A stretch of DNA of 5,607 nucleotides from the NCBI GenBank assembly GCA_002694345.1, contig NZLV01000101.1, positions 1-5,607 of the forward strand, written 5' to 3'. The stretch is from Maricaulis sp. Lineage in GTDB: Bacteria; Pseudomonadota; Alphaproteobacteria; Caulobacterales; Maricaulaceae. A program made the translations under genes and the position numbers. The notes beneath the pieces were generated by a model. It ran no database searches. It saw nothing but the letters and a program-made list of their open reading frames with translations, and was not told where the DNA came from. Shown here piece by piece: positions 1 to 5,186 of this stretch. Position 1 is the first letter of the stretch. Every line of letters starts with the position of its first letter.

Positions 1-167
1 GCAAATTCGCCCGCCTGCACGCCGCCCTGGAAGGCCGGGACATCACCCGGCCCTATCTGGGCCGGCTGGAGCGCTGGACCTATACGCCCCTCGACGAAAC
101 CGGCCGCATGGCCGACATCCTGCTGCAACGCTGGCAGGGCGCACGCACGCTGGAGGAGACTGCCTGA
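1..167 (+). CDS. 3' end of an unrecognised gene (C-terminal 54 residues)
   Basis: The reading frame is open from the left edge (first full codon at position 3) and ends at TGA 165-167. The visible 54 residues are soluble and helix-prone, rich in Arg, Leu and Glu, with the stretch RPYLGRLERWTYTPLDETG near the middle. There is no membrane segment, signal or metal motif. Third codon positions are mostly G or C, as in the neighbouring genes, which supports real coding. The stop shares its final A with the ATG of the next gene (TGATG), and that gene's ribosome binding site lies inside this reading frame. The two are therefore probably co-transcribed and translationally coupled. I do not recognise the family from this C-terminal piece and assign no function. 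Confidence 0.75.
   Translation, partial: KFARLHAALEGRDITRPYLGRLERWTYTPLDETGRMADILLQRWQGARTLEETA
152..158 (+). promoter_or_regulatory. Ribosome binding site of the DUF442 gene, inside the upstream gene
   Basis: GGAGGAG is a near-consensus Shine-Dalgarno sequence 8 nt before the ATG at 167. It fixes that start and lies within the last codons of the preceding gene, as expected for a coupled gene pair. Confidence 0.75.
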
Positions 168-607
168 TGGCACCGGAAGGAAACAATATCGTCTGCCGCC
201 ATGGACGGGTCTGGCTCGCCGGCCAGCCGCTGGAGGCCGACATCCGCGCCTGGGCCGATGCCGGGGTCAAACTGGTCGTCAACTCCCGCACGCCCGAAGA
301 GATCGCCCAGCTGCCCTTCGACCATGCTGCCGAAGTGACGGCCTGCGGCATGAAATATGTCGAGATGCCGATCGGCGGCCCCTATGGCGCCAACCCGATC
401 CACACAGCCGAACTGGCCCATCTTCTCGAGACCGAGCCCGGCAATGTCGTGCTGCACTGCCGGACGGGAACCCGCTCGGCCCATCTCTATGCCGCCCATC
501 TCCTCGCCACCGGCCAGGCCGGCTCCAACCCGTTCGAGACCATGGGATGGCCCGGCCCGGCCGACCCCTCCATGGTGCGCGCCCTGATCCCGGCCAATTC
601 TGCATAG
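167..607 (+). CDS. DUF442 / beta-lactamase hydrolase-like family protein (phosphatase-like fold)
   Basis: This is a 146-residue cytoplasmic protein without signal or membrane segment, the usual size for a stand-alone DUF442 domain. The N-terminal part reads WLAGQP (residues 16-21), then a helix, then the strand and turn KLVVNSRTPEE (35-45), matching the early part of the family. The signature loop is HCRTGTRS at residues 97-104. It resembles the P-loop of dual-specificity phosphatases, with Cys98 as the likely nucleophile. The arginine (Arg103) follows after four residues rather than the classical five; as I recall this spacing is typical of DUF442. Some family members have been studied as phosphatases, and others are fused to or encoded beside sulfide- and persulfide-metabolism enzymes. 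The substrate here is unknown. The start is fixed by GGAGGAG at 152-158, and the gene is coupled to the partial gene upstream. trxB follows after 106 bp with its own leader. Confidence 0.85.
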   Translation: MAPEGNNIVCRHGRVWLAGQPLEADIRAWADAGVKLVVNSRTPEEIAQLPFDHAAEVTACGMKYVEMPIGGPYGANPIHTAELAHLLETEPGNVVLHCRTGTRSAHLYAAHLLATGQAGSNPFETMGWPGPADPSMVRALIPANSA

Positions 608-649
608 CCCGCTTGCTGCGGCCCGCCCTGCACCGCGCGCAAAACGCCC

Positions 650-657
650 TATATAAG
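650..657 (+). promoter_or_regulatory. Weak candidate -10 region for trxB
   Basis: TATATAAG is the only AT-rich island in the otherwise GC-rich gap between the DUF442 gene and trxB, about 57 nt before the trxB start. It resembles a sigma-70 -10 element, but I find no good -35 hexamer 16-18 bp upstream. It is only a candidate; trxB could also be read through from the gene before. Confidence 0.25.
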
Positions 658-671
658 GCACTCAACCGACC

Positions 672-685
672 GCGCGGCGCCGCGC
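672..685 (+). repeat. Perfect 14-bp palindrome in the trxB leader
   Basis: GCGCGGCGCCGCGC is its own reverse complement and lies 28 bp before the trxB start, between the AT-rich candidate -10 and the ribosome binding site. It could form a short stem in the mRNA or serve as a protein site. Being made only of G and C in a GC-rich genome, it may also be chance. Confidence 0.5.
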
Positions 686-701
686 CGCAAGACCAGACAT
701 C

Positions 702-709
702 AAAGGTGA
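702..709 (+). promoter_or_regulatory. Ribosome binding site of trxB
   Basis: AAAGGTGA lies just upstream of the ATG at 714 with 4 nt between, a moderate Shine-Dalgarno match. It supports the 714 start, from which the FAD-binding motif begins at residue 13 as in known thioredoxin reductases. Confidence 0.6.
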
Positions 710-713
710 AACC

Positions 714-1658
714 ATGTCCGAGACGCGTCATTCGCGCCTGATCATCATCGGCTCCGGCGCTGCCGGCTACACCGCCGCCATCTATGCCGCCCGCGCCATG
801 CTGGAACCGGTCCTGATCGCCGGCCTGCAGCCGGGCGGCCAGCTGACCATCACCACCGAGGTCGAGAACTATCCCGGCTTCGCCGATGTCATCCAGGGCC
901 CCTGGCTGATGGAACAAATGCGCGAACAGGCCGAGAAGGTCGGTACGGAGATGATCTCGGACATCATCGTCGACGCCGATCTGAAGACGCGCCCCTTCGT
1001 GCTCAAGGGCGATAGCGGCACCACCTACACCGCCGACAGCGTGATCATCGCCACCGGTGCCCAGGCCAAATGGCTGGGTCTGGAGAGCGAGCAGAAATTC
1101 CAGGGCTTCGGCGTTTCCGCCTGCGCCACCTGTGACGGGTTCTTCTATCGCGGCAAGGAAGTCGTGGTGGTCGGTGGCGGCAATACCGCCGTGGAAGAAG
1201 CCCTCTTCCTCACCAATTTCGCCTCCAAGGTCACCCTGGTCCACCGTCGCGACAGCCTGCGTGCCGAAAAAGTGATGCAGGAGCGCCTGTTCCGGAATGA
1301 AAAGGTCGAGATCGTCTGGGACAGCGAGATCGAGGAAGTCCTCGGCGAGATGGACCCGCCGGGCGTCACCGGCGTGCGCGTGAAGAACGTCAAGACCGGC
1401 GAGACCACCGACATCCCGGCCCATGGTTTCTTCGTTGCCATCGGCCACGCCCCGGCGACCGAACTCTTCATCGATCAGCTGCCGACCAAGGATGGCGGTT
1501 ATCTGGAGGTCGAACCCGGGACGCCGAAGACGGCAATCCCCGGTGTCTTTGCCGCCGGAGATGTTACAGATGACGTCTATCGTCAGGCGGTGACCGCGGC
1601 TGGCATGGGCTGCATGGCAGCCCTTGAGGCCGAACGCTACCTGGCATCCCGGGAATAG
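714..1658 (+). CDS. trxB: Thioredoxin-disulfide reductase (NADPH, FAD)
   Basis: This 314-residue protein is close to the length of the bacterial low-molecular-weight enzyme (E. coli TrxB is about 320). It transfers electrons from NADPH through FAD and a redox-active disulfide to thioredoxin in the cytoplasm, sustaining ribonucleotide reduction, disulfide reduction and peroxide defence. Motifs appear in the right order: FAD dinucleotide loop GSGAAG at residues 13-18, PGGQL at 40-44, ATG at 113-115, active-site CATC at 137-140 followed by DGFF, NADPH-binding GGGNTA at 154-159, HRRD at 177-180 for the NADPH 2'-phosphate, and the C-terminal FAD motif AAGDV at 280-284. The conserved RQAVTAAG stretch follows at 290-297. 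No key residue is missing. The nearest downstream regulator is LysR-type and resembles those that usually neighbour trxB in Rhizobiales, but two other genes lie between. Start 714 is supported by AAAGGTGA. Confidence 0.97.
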   Translation: MSETRHSRLIIIGSGAAGYTAAIYAARAMLEPVLIAGLQPGGQLTITTEVENYPGFADVIQGPWLMEQMREQAEKVGTEMISDIIVDADLKTRPFVLKGDSGTTYTADSVIIATGAQAKWLGLESEQKFQGFGVSACATCDGFFYRGKEVVVVGGGNTAVEEALFLTNFASKVTLVHRRDSLRAEKVMQERLFRNEKVEIVWDSEIEEVLGEMDPPGVTGVRVKNVKTGETTDIPAHGFFVAIGHAPATELFIDQLPTKDGGYLEVEPGTPKTAIPGVFAAGDVTDDVYRQAVTAAGMGCMAALEAERYLASRE

Positions 1659-1678
1659 GGTCACACCTTTCCTATTTG
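1652..1678 (+). terminator. Weak hairpin at the trxB stop
   Basis: AATAGG (1654-1659) and CCTATT (1671-1676) can pair over an 11-nt loop, with G-U pairs possible at either end. The trxB stop codon TAG lies in the left arm. The stem is short, AT-rich and lacks a T tract, so this is at best a weak attenuator and not a convincing terminator. Confidence 0.2.
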
Positions 1679-1735
1679 CAACTTGGGCGGAACCTTGAAG
1701 GCCTGTATGAGCCTATCCGTCTTACTGCGTACTCC

Positions 1736-1746
1736 GGGGGTTGGTA
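1736..1746 (+). promoter_or_regulatory. Start region of the DUF547 gene: three in-frame starts
   Basis: In-frame starts lie at TTG 1683, ATG 1707 and ATG 1746. A GGGGG run (1736-1740) precedes 1746 by 5 nt, and GAAGG (1697-1701) precedes 1707 by 5 nt. I prefer 1746 because the protein then begins directly with a well-formed signal peptide (MPR, then a hydrophobic stretch). Starting at 1707 would add 13 residues before it, which some exported proteins tolerate. Confidence 0.5.
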
Positions 1747-3011
1747 TGCCGCGTATCCTGTCTGCTCTTCTCGTCGCCACGGCCCTGTCCGCCGGTTCCG
1801 TCATCCTGCCTGCCTCGGCCCAGGCCCAGCAGGCTGCGACCACGCCGGCCGCCGACATCTCGGTGTTCTACGGTCACAATCCGGACTCCACCCGCACGAT
1901 CGACTTCACCGCCTGGAGCGATGTGCTCGGCGACATCGTGCTGCGCGTCCCGCCCTCGACCCGCGAACCCGCCCGCGGCCGCCCGGTCCAGACCGGCACA
2001 CGGATCTTCCGCGGCAATGCCACGCGCTACCGCTACGAAGCCAACCGCGTCGTCTATCACCTGATGGACGAGCCCTATGAGCAGGCCGTGCACGAATTCC
2101 GCGTCGCCATGGAAGCCCTGCCCAGCCGGATCGATTTCGCCAGCCTCAATCGCGACCAGCAGCTGGCCTACTGGCTGAACCTCTACAATGCGACCGTGAT
2201 CGAGAACATCCTGGCGCGTTATCCGGAAACCCATATCGACCGCACCCGCGCCGCCGGGACCAGCGAAGGCCTGTTCGACGCCAAGATCCTCAACGTGTCC
2301 GGCGTTCCGCTCAGCCTCAACGATATCCGCCTGAATATCGTCTACCGCCTGTGGGACGATCCGCGCGTCATGTACGGCTTCCACAGCGGCACGATCGGCA
2401 GCCCCTCCATCCTGCGCAGCGCCTTTACCGGCCGCACGGTGTGGGACCAGCTGGACCGCAATGCCGCCGAATTCATCAACTCGCTGCGCGGTGTCGAACT
2501 GGCCCGCGACACGGTGCGGGTCTCCTCGCTCTATTCGGAAGGCGCCCATTTCTTCCCGGATTATGACGCCGACCTGCGCCAGCACCTGGCCACCTATGCC
2601 AATGCCGCCACGACGGCCGAGCTGGACAACAACCTGCCGATCCAGGCGGATGTCGAAACCTGGCTGATCGCCGACATGACCAATGGCGTCATCGGCTGCG
2701 GCGGCGGTGGCAGCCCGGTCCAGGTGTCCCAGCCGATCGGCACCAATCGCGTCAATCTGAACAATCTGGATTGCTACACGATGCCGACCACGGGCCGGAT
2801 CCTGATGGAACATGTCATCGAGCGCCGCATCGAGATGTATCGCAATGGCGAGATCGGCATTGTCCGCACGATCGACCTGCCGACGACGGATGACGGGCCC
2901 GCCCCGGCTCCTGTCCAGCCGCAGGGCGAGGATGCGCCGGTGATCAACATGTCGCCGACTTTCGGCGGCCGGACGCCGGCCCAAAACCGGGAAGACAATC
3001 CCGAGGGCTAG
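1746..3011 (+). CDS. Exported DUF547 domain protein
   Basis: From the preferred start this is a 421-residue protein. Residues 1-25 form a signal peptide: positive MPR, hydrophobic core, and a signal peptidase I site ASA (23-25) or AQA (25-27). No lipobox cysteine is seen, so the mature protein is probably periplasmic. The DUF547 domain spans roughly 50-310. Its marks are QQLAYWLNLYNATVIENIL (138-156), FDAKILNVSGVPLSLNDI (177-194), IGSPSILRSAF (217-227) and VSSLYSEGAHFFPDYD (259-274). DUF547 is widespread but has no settled biochemical function. Oddly, the segment where I recall two conserved cysteines reads HSGTIGSP (213-220), with Ser214 and Ser219 instead. A C-terminal extension (about 311-421) has the only two cysteines (Cys318 and Cys343), a CGGGGSP turn and a Pro/Asp-rich tail. 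The gene follows trxB by 87 bp and precedes an independent-looking promoter. Confidence 0.85.
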   Translation: MPRILSALLVATALSAGSVILPASAQAQQAATTPAADISVFYGHNPDSTRTIDFTAWSDVLGDIVLRVPPSTREPARGRPVQTGTRIFRGNATRYRYEANRVVYHLMDEPYEQAVHEFRVAMEALPSRIDFASLNRDQQLAYWLNLYNATVIENILARYPETHIDRTRAAGTSEGLFDAKILNVSGVPLSLNDIRLNIVYRLWDDPRVMYGFHSGTIGSPSILRSAFTGRTVWDQLDRNAAEFINSLRGVELARDTVRVSSLYSEGAHFFPDYDADLRQHLATYANAATTAELDNNLPIQADVETWLIADMTNGVIGCGGGGSPVQVSQPIGTNRVNLNNLDCYTMPTTGRILMEHVIERRIEMYRNGEIGIVRTIDLPTTDDGPAPAPVQPQGEDAPVINMSPTFGGRTPAQNREDNPEG

Positions 3012-3041
3012 CGGGAACGCCAGTCCTGCAACGCAATCTGG

Positions 3042-3070
3042 TGGCATAAAACACCCACGCATGGGCATAC
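3042..3070 (+). repeat. Short direct repeat (GGCATA) spaced by 21 bp
   Basis: TGGCATA (3042-3048) and GGGCATA (3063-3069) repeat 21 bp apart, two helical turns. The inverted pair CCCA/TGGG (3054-3057, 3062-3065) overlaps the second copy. They lie about 40 bp upstream of the candidate -10 of the aldo-keto reductase gene, where an activator could bind. The motif is short and could be chance. Confidence 0.25.
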
Positions 3071-3082
3071 CAAATTTTCGAA

Positions 3083-3102
3083 TTATCCCCGAAGCGGGAT
3101 AA
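3083..3102 (+). promoter_or_regulatory. Operator-like inverted repeat TTATCCC-N6-GGGATAA
   Basis: TTATCCC (3083-3089) and GGGATAA (3096-3102) are perfect 7-bp inverted arms around CGAAGC. The dyad fills the space between the presumed -35 and -10 of the aldo-keto reductase promoter, where a bound repressor or regulator would control initiation. There is no T tract after it and a gene start follows, so an operator is more likely than a terminator. The binding protein is unknown; the LysR regulator encoded downstream is one possibility. Confidence 0.5.
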
Positions 3103-3112
3103 ATGCTATTCT
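3083..3112 (+). promoter_or_regulatory. Candidate sigma-70-type promoter of the aldo-keto reductase gene
   Basis: TATTCT (3107-3112) preceded by TGC forms an extended -10 (TGnTATTCT). TTATCC at 3083-3088 is a poor -35 at 18 bp spacing, as is common where an extended -10 compensates. The surrounding 3040-3130 stretch is clearly more AT-rich than the rest of the window. Transcription would start near 3119, giving a leader of about 54 nt. Confidence 0.4.
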
Positions 3113-3161
3113 GTGTCTCCATACTGGATAAGAGATGGCTCGCCAGAAGCCGTCCTGCAGC

Positions 3162-3168
3162 GGGAGAG
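3162..3168 (+). promoter_or_regulatory. Ribosome binding site of the aldo-keto reductase gene
   Basis: GGGAGAG lies 4 nt before the ATG at 3173 (GGAG core 6 nt before). It decides the start against an in-frame GTG at 3113, which would add 20 residues unlike the family and would lie at or before the predicted transcription start. Confidence 0.65.
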
Positions 3169-3172
3169 ACAC

Positions 3173-4165
3173 ATGACAAAGCGAGAAATCGGCCATTCCG
3201 GCCTGTTCGTGAATCCGGTCGGCCTGGGATGCATGGGCCTGTCGGAATTCTATGGCCCGGCTGTGACGACCGATGCGGGCGTCAGCCTGCTTCATTCCGC
3301 TATCGACCGGGGCGTCAATCACTTCGACACCGCCGAGCTTTACGGCATGGGCGCCAATGAGCGCCTGCTGGGCGAAGCCTTCCACGATCGCCGCGACAAG
3401 GTGATCATCGCCACCAAATTCGGCCCGACCCGGGATCCCAAGACCGGCGCCATGACCGGCGTCGACGGGTCGGAAGCCAATATGCGCCGCGCCGTCGAGC
3501 AATCGCTCAAATCCCTGCGCACCGATTTTATCGACCTCTACTATCTCCACCGCGTCGATCTCGACACGCCGATCGAGGAAACCGTGGGCGCGATGGCGAA
3601 ACTGGTCGAGGAAGGCAAGGTCCGCGCCCTGGGCATTTCCGAGGCCTCCGGCGCCACCCTGGTCAAGGCCAACAAGGTCCACCCGATTGCCGCCCTGCAG
3701 TCGGAATATTCCATCTTCAGCCGCGATATCGAGCAGACCCAGCTGAACGGTGTCCGGGAAATCGGGGCCTCGCTGGTCGCCTACTCCCCGCTGGGACGCG
3801 GCATGCTGACCGGTGCCTTCACCCGCGACCGCAAGCCTGAGAAGGGCGATTTCCGGCAGGGTCAATTCCAGCCGCGCTTTGCCGAAGGCGCCTATGAAGC
3901 CAATCTCGACCTGGTCGAGGAAGTGAAGGCCGTGGCCGATGCGCTGGGTGCGACGCCGTCCCAGGTAGCCCTCGCCTGGGTGCTGGGGCGCGGCGAGGAC
4001 ATCCTCACCATTCCCGGAACCACCAAGCTGGCCAATCTGGAATCCAATCTCGGAGCGCTGGAACTGCGCCTGACCGACAATCAGACCGAACGCCTCAACG
4101 CCCTGGCCGACAAGGTCAGCGGGCCGCGTTACCCGTCCTCGCGTTCGGCCAATATCAACGCCTGA
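3173..4165 (+). CDS. Aldo-keto reductase (AKR13/YakC-like, NADPH-dependent)
   Basis: This 330-residue cytoplasmic (beta/alpha)8 barrel protein has the usual length for the family. It should reduce aldehydes or ketones to alcohols with NADPH; the physiological substrate cannot be read from sequence. The catalytic tetrad is complete: Asp52 and Tyr57 in FDTAELYG (51-58), Lys82 in ATKFG (80-84), and His126 in YYLHR (123-127). GLGCMGLS (17-24) is the family's N-terminal barrel motif. LVAYSPLGRGMLTG (201-214) and IPGTTK (280-285) are the cofactor-binding segments, the latter contacting the NADP 2'-phosphate. The ending RYPSSRSANINA resembles AKR13-type and auxin-induced-protein-like reductases. The gene has its own promoter-like region with an operator-like dyad and is followed by a strong hairpin, so it is probably a single-gene transcript. 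Adjacency to a LysR gene suggests, but does not prove, control by it. Confidence 0.93.
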   Translation: MTKREIGHSGLFVNPVGLGCMGLSEFYGPAVTTDAGVSLLHSAIDRGVNHFDTAELYGMGANERLLGEAFHDRRDKVIIATKFGPTRDPKTGAMTGVDGSEANMRRAVEQSLKSLRTDFIDLYYLHRVDLDTPIEETVGAMAKLVEEGKVRALGISEASGATLVKANKVHPIAALQSEYSIFSRDIEQTQLNGVREIGASLVAYSPLGRGMLTGAFTRDRKPEKGDFRQGQFQPRFAEGAYEANLDLVEEVKAVADALGATPSQVALAWVLGRGEDILTIPGTTKLANLESNLGALELRLTDNQTERLNALADKVSGPRYPSSRSANINA

Positions 4166-4183
4166 TTCCTCCCCCTGGCGTTG

Positions 4184-4219
4184 GCAAGCCGGCCCTGGTG
4201 AGGGCCGGCTTGCGCATTT
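4184..4219 (+). terminator. Strong hairpin after the aldo-keto reductase gene
   Basis: GCAAGCCGGCCC (4184-4195) and GGGCCGGCTTGC (4202-4213) form a perfect 12-bp stem with a 6-nt loop TGGTGA. The right arm is followed only by GCATTTC, a poor U tract. It lies 19 nt after the stop codon and probably ends the aldo-keto reductase transcript or stabilises its 3' end. The weak tail leaves termination efficiency uncertain. Confidence 0.75.
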
Positions 4220-4236
4220 CAGGTCTCGCGATTTTG

Positions 4237-4246
4237 CCGCATGCGG
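4237..4246 (+). promoter_or_regulatory. 10-bp palindrome CCGCATGCGG in the lysR upstream region
   Basis: CCGCATGCGG is perfectly self-complementary and lies 46 bp before the lysR start, directly ahead of TAGACT (4248-4253), a 4/6 match to a -10 box. LysR-type genes are often autoregulated from such sites, so it may be an operator. I see no good -35, and the palindrome is short. Confidence 0.35.
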
Positions 4247-4280
4247 ATAGACTGCCCCTTTGATGTGTCTGATTCCGGCA

Positions 4281-4290
4281 AGGGGCGGGG
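4281..4290 (+). promoter_or_regulatory. Ribosome binding site of the lysR-type gene
   Basis: AGGGGCGGGG ends 2 nt before ATG 4293, its AGGGG part being 7 nt from the start. It favours 4293 over the in-frame TTG 4260 and ATG 4263, which have no purine-rich sequence before them. The protein then begins MDWDKLKTFH, the normal N-terminus of this LysR group. Confidence 0.6.
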
Positions 4291-4292
4291 CC

Positions 4293-5186
4293 ATGGACTG
4301 GGACAAGCTGAAGACTTTCCACGCCGCTGCACTGGCCGGCTCGCTGACCAAGGCTGCTGAAATGCTGGGCCTGTCGCAATCGGCCGTCTCGCGCCAGATT
4401 GCCGCCCTGGAGGATGATCTCGGCGTCACGCTGTTTCACCGCCACGCTCGCGGCCTGATCCCCACCGAACCGGGCAATCTCCTGTTCGAGGCGGCCCACG
4501 AGATCAATGGCAAGGTCGCCATCGCCGAGGCCCGCGTGCACGATGCCCGTGACGAGCCGTCCGGCGAGCTCAAGGTCACGGCCCCCACCGCGCTCGGCGC
4601 CATCTGGCTGGCCCGGCGTCTGGAAGAATTCCACATCCAGTTCCCGCAGATCCGCATCCGCCTGATGCTGGACGACCATGAGCTGGACCTGGCCGGCCTG
4701 GAGGCCGAAGTGGGCATCCGCCCCTGGCCCTCCACGCAGAATGACCTCGTCCAGCGCAAGCTCATGTCCGTGCGCCAGCACCTCTATGCCAGCCACGACT
4801 ATATCGAGAAGCACGGCGCGCCCTCAAAGCCGGAAGATCTGGATGATCACCCGATCATCCATTACGGACCGCCGCAACTGGCGCCGATCCCCGGTCTCGA
4901 CTGGGCCGCCAAGGTCGGCCGCCCCGAAGGCGAGCCCCCGCGTCCGGCCGTGATCGAGGTCAATACGATCTATGGTGTGATGAAAGCGGTCGAAGCCGGC
5001 ATGGGCGTGGCCGCCCTGCCCGACTATGTCGCCCGCGAGAACGCCAATCTGGTGGAAGTCCTGCCGGATGTCGAAGGCCCCGACTTCGAGGTCTATTTCG
5101 TCTATCCCAGCGAGCTGCGCGGCTCCCGCCGCATCGTCGCCTTCCGGGACTTCCTGATCGAACAGGCCCGCCGCTGGGAGAGCTAG
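4293..5186 (+). CDS. LysR-type transcriptional regulator, LsrB/VtlR-like
   Basis: This 297-residue protein has the standard length for LysR-type regulators, which bind DNA as tetramers and respond to a small effector. Residues 3-62 are the winged helix-turn-helix: MDWDKLKTFHAAALAGSLTK, then LSQSAVSRQIAALEDDLGV (27-45) and LFHRHARGLIPTEPG (47-61). A linker helix (about 63-88) leads to GELKVTAP (91-98) and the effector-binding domain (about 90-295), which includes YGVMKAVEAGMGVAALPDYVA (227-247). From memory, the N-terminus and GELKVT linker closely resemble LsrB of Sinorhizobium and VtlR of Brucella, which neighbour trxB and act in oxidative and envelope stress. Here trxB is two genes upstream. 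The protein has no cysteine at all, so cysteine-based redox sensing is excluded. Its targets are unknown. Its stop overlaps that of the convergent gene. Confidence 0.93.
   Translation: MDWDKLKTFHAAALAGSLTKAAEMLGLSQSAVSRQIAALEDDLGVTLFHRHARGLIPTEPGNLLFEAAHEINGKVAIAEARVHDARDEPSGELKVTAPTALGAIWLARRLEEFHIQFPQIRIRLMLDDHELDLAGLEAEVGIRPWPSTQNDLVQRKLMSVRQHLYASHDYIEKHGAPSKPEDLDDHPIIHYGPPQLAPIPGLDWAAKVGRPEGEPPRPAVIEVNTIYGVMKAVEAGMGVAALPDYVARENANLVEVLPDVEGPDFEVYFVYPSELRGSRRIVAFRDFLIEQARRWES

Noticed and set aside
279..1664. Long open frame on the - strand across trxB (461 codons)
   Set aside because: It is antisense to a fully conserved trxB. Long antisense frames are common in GC-rich genes with G/C third positions, and the translation shows no recognisable domain.
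2999..3016. TCCCG/CGGGA pairing at the DUF547 stop as a terminator
   Set aside because: It has only 5 bp of stem and no T tract; too weak to annotate.
3083..3102. TTATCCC/GGGATAA dyad as a terminator of the DUF547 gene
   Set aside because: The stem is only 7 bp and partly A-T, no T run follows, and it sits exactly at promoter position for the next gene. An operator is the better reading.
3113..3172. GTG 3113 as start of the aldo-keto reductase
   Set aside because: It has no ribosome binding site, lies immediately after the candidate -10, and the added residues do not resemble the family. ATG 3173 has GGGAGAG in the right place.
1722..3179. Long open frame on the - strand across the DUF547 gene (485 codons)
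   Set aside because: The + strand frame has a signal peptide and a conserved domain. The antisense translation is low-complexity, rich in Gly, Asp and Ala, without motifs.
3083..4429. Long open frame on the - strand across the aldo-keto reductase gene (448 codons)
   Set aside because: It is opposite a complete reductase with an intact catalytic tetrad and runs through the terminator-like hairpin. It is a composition artefact.
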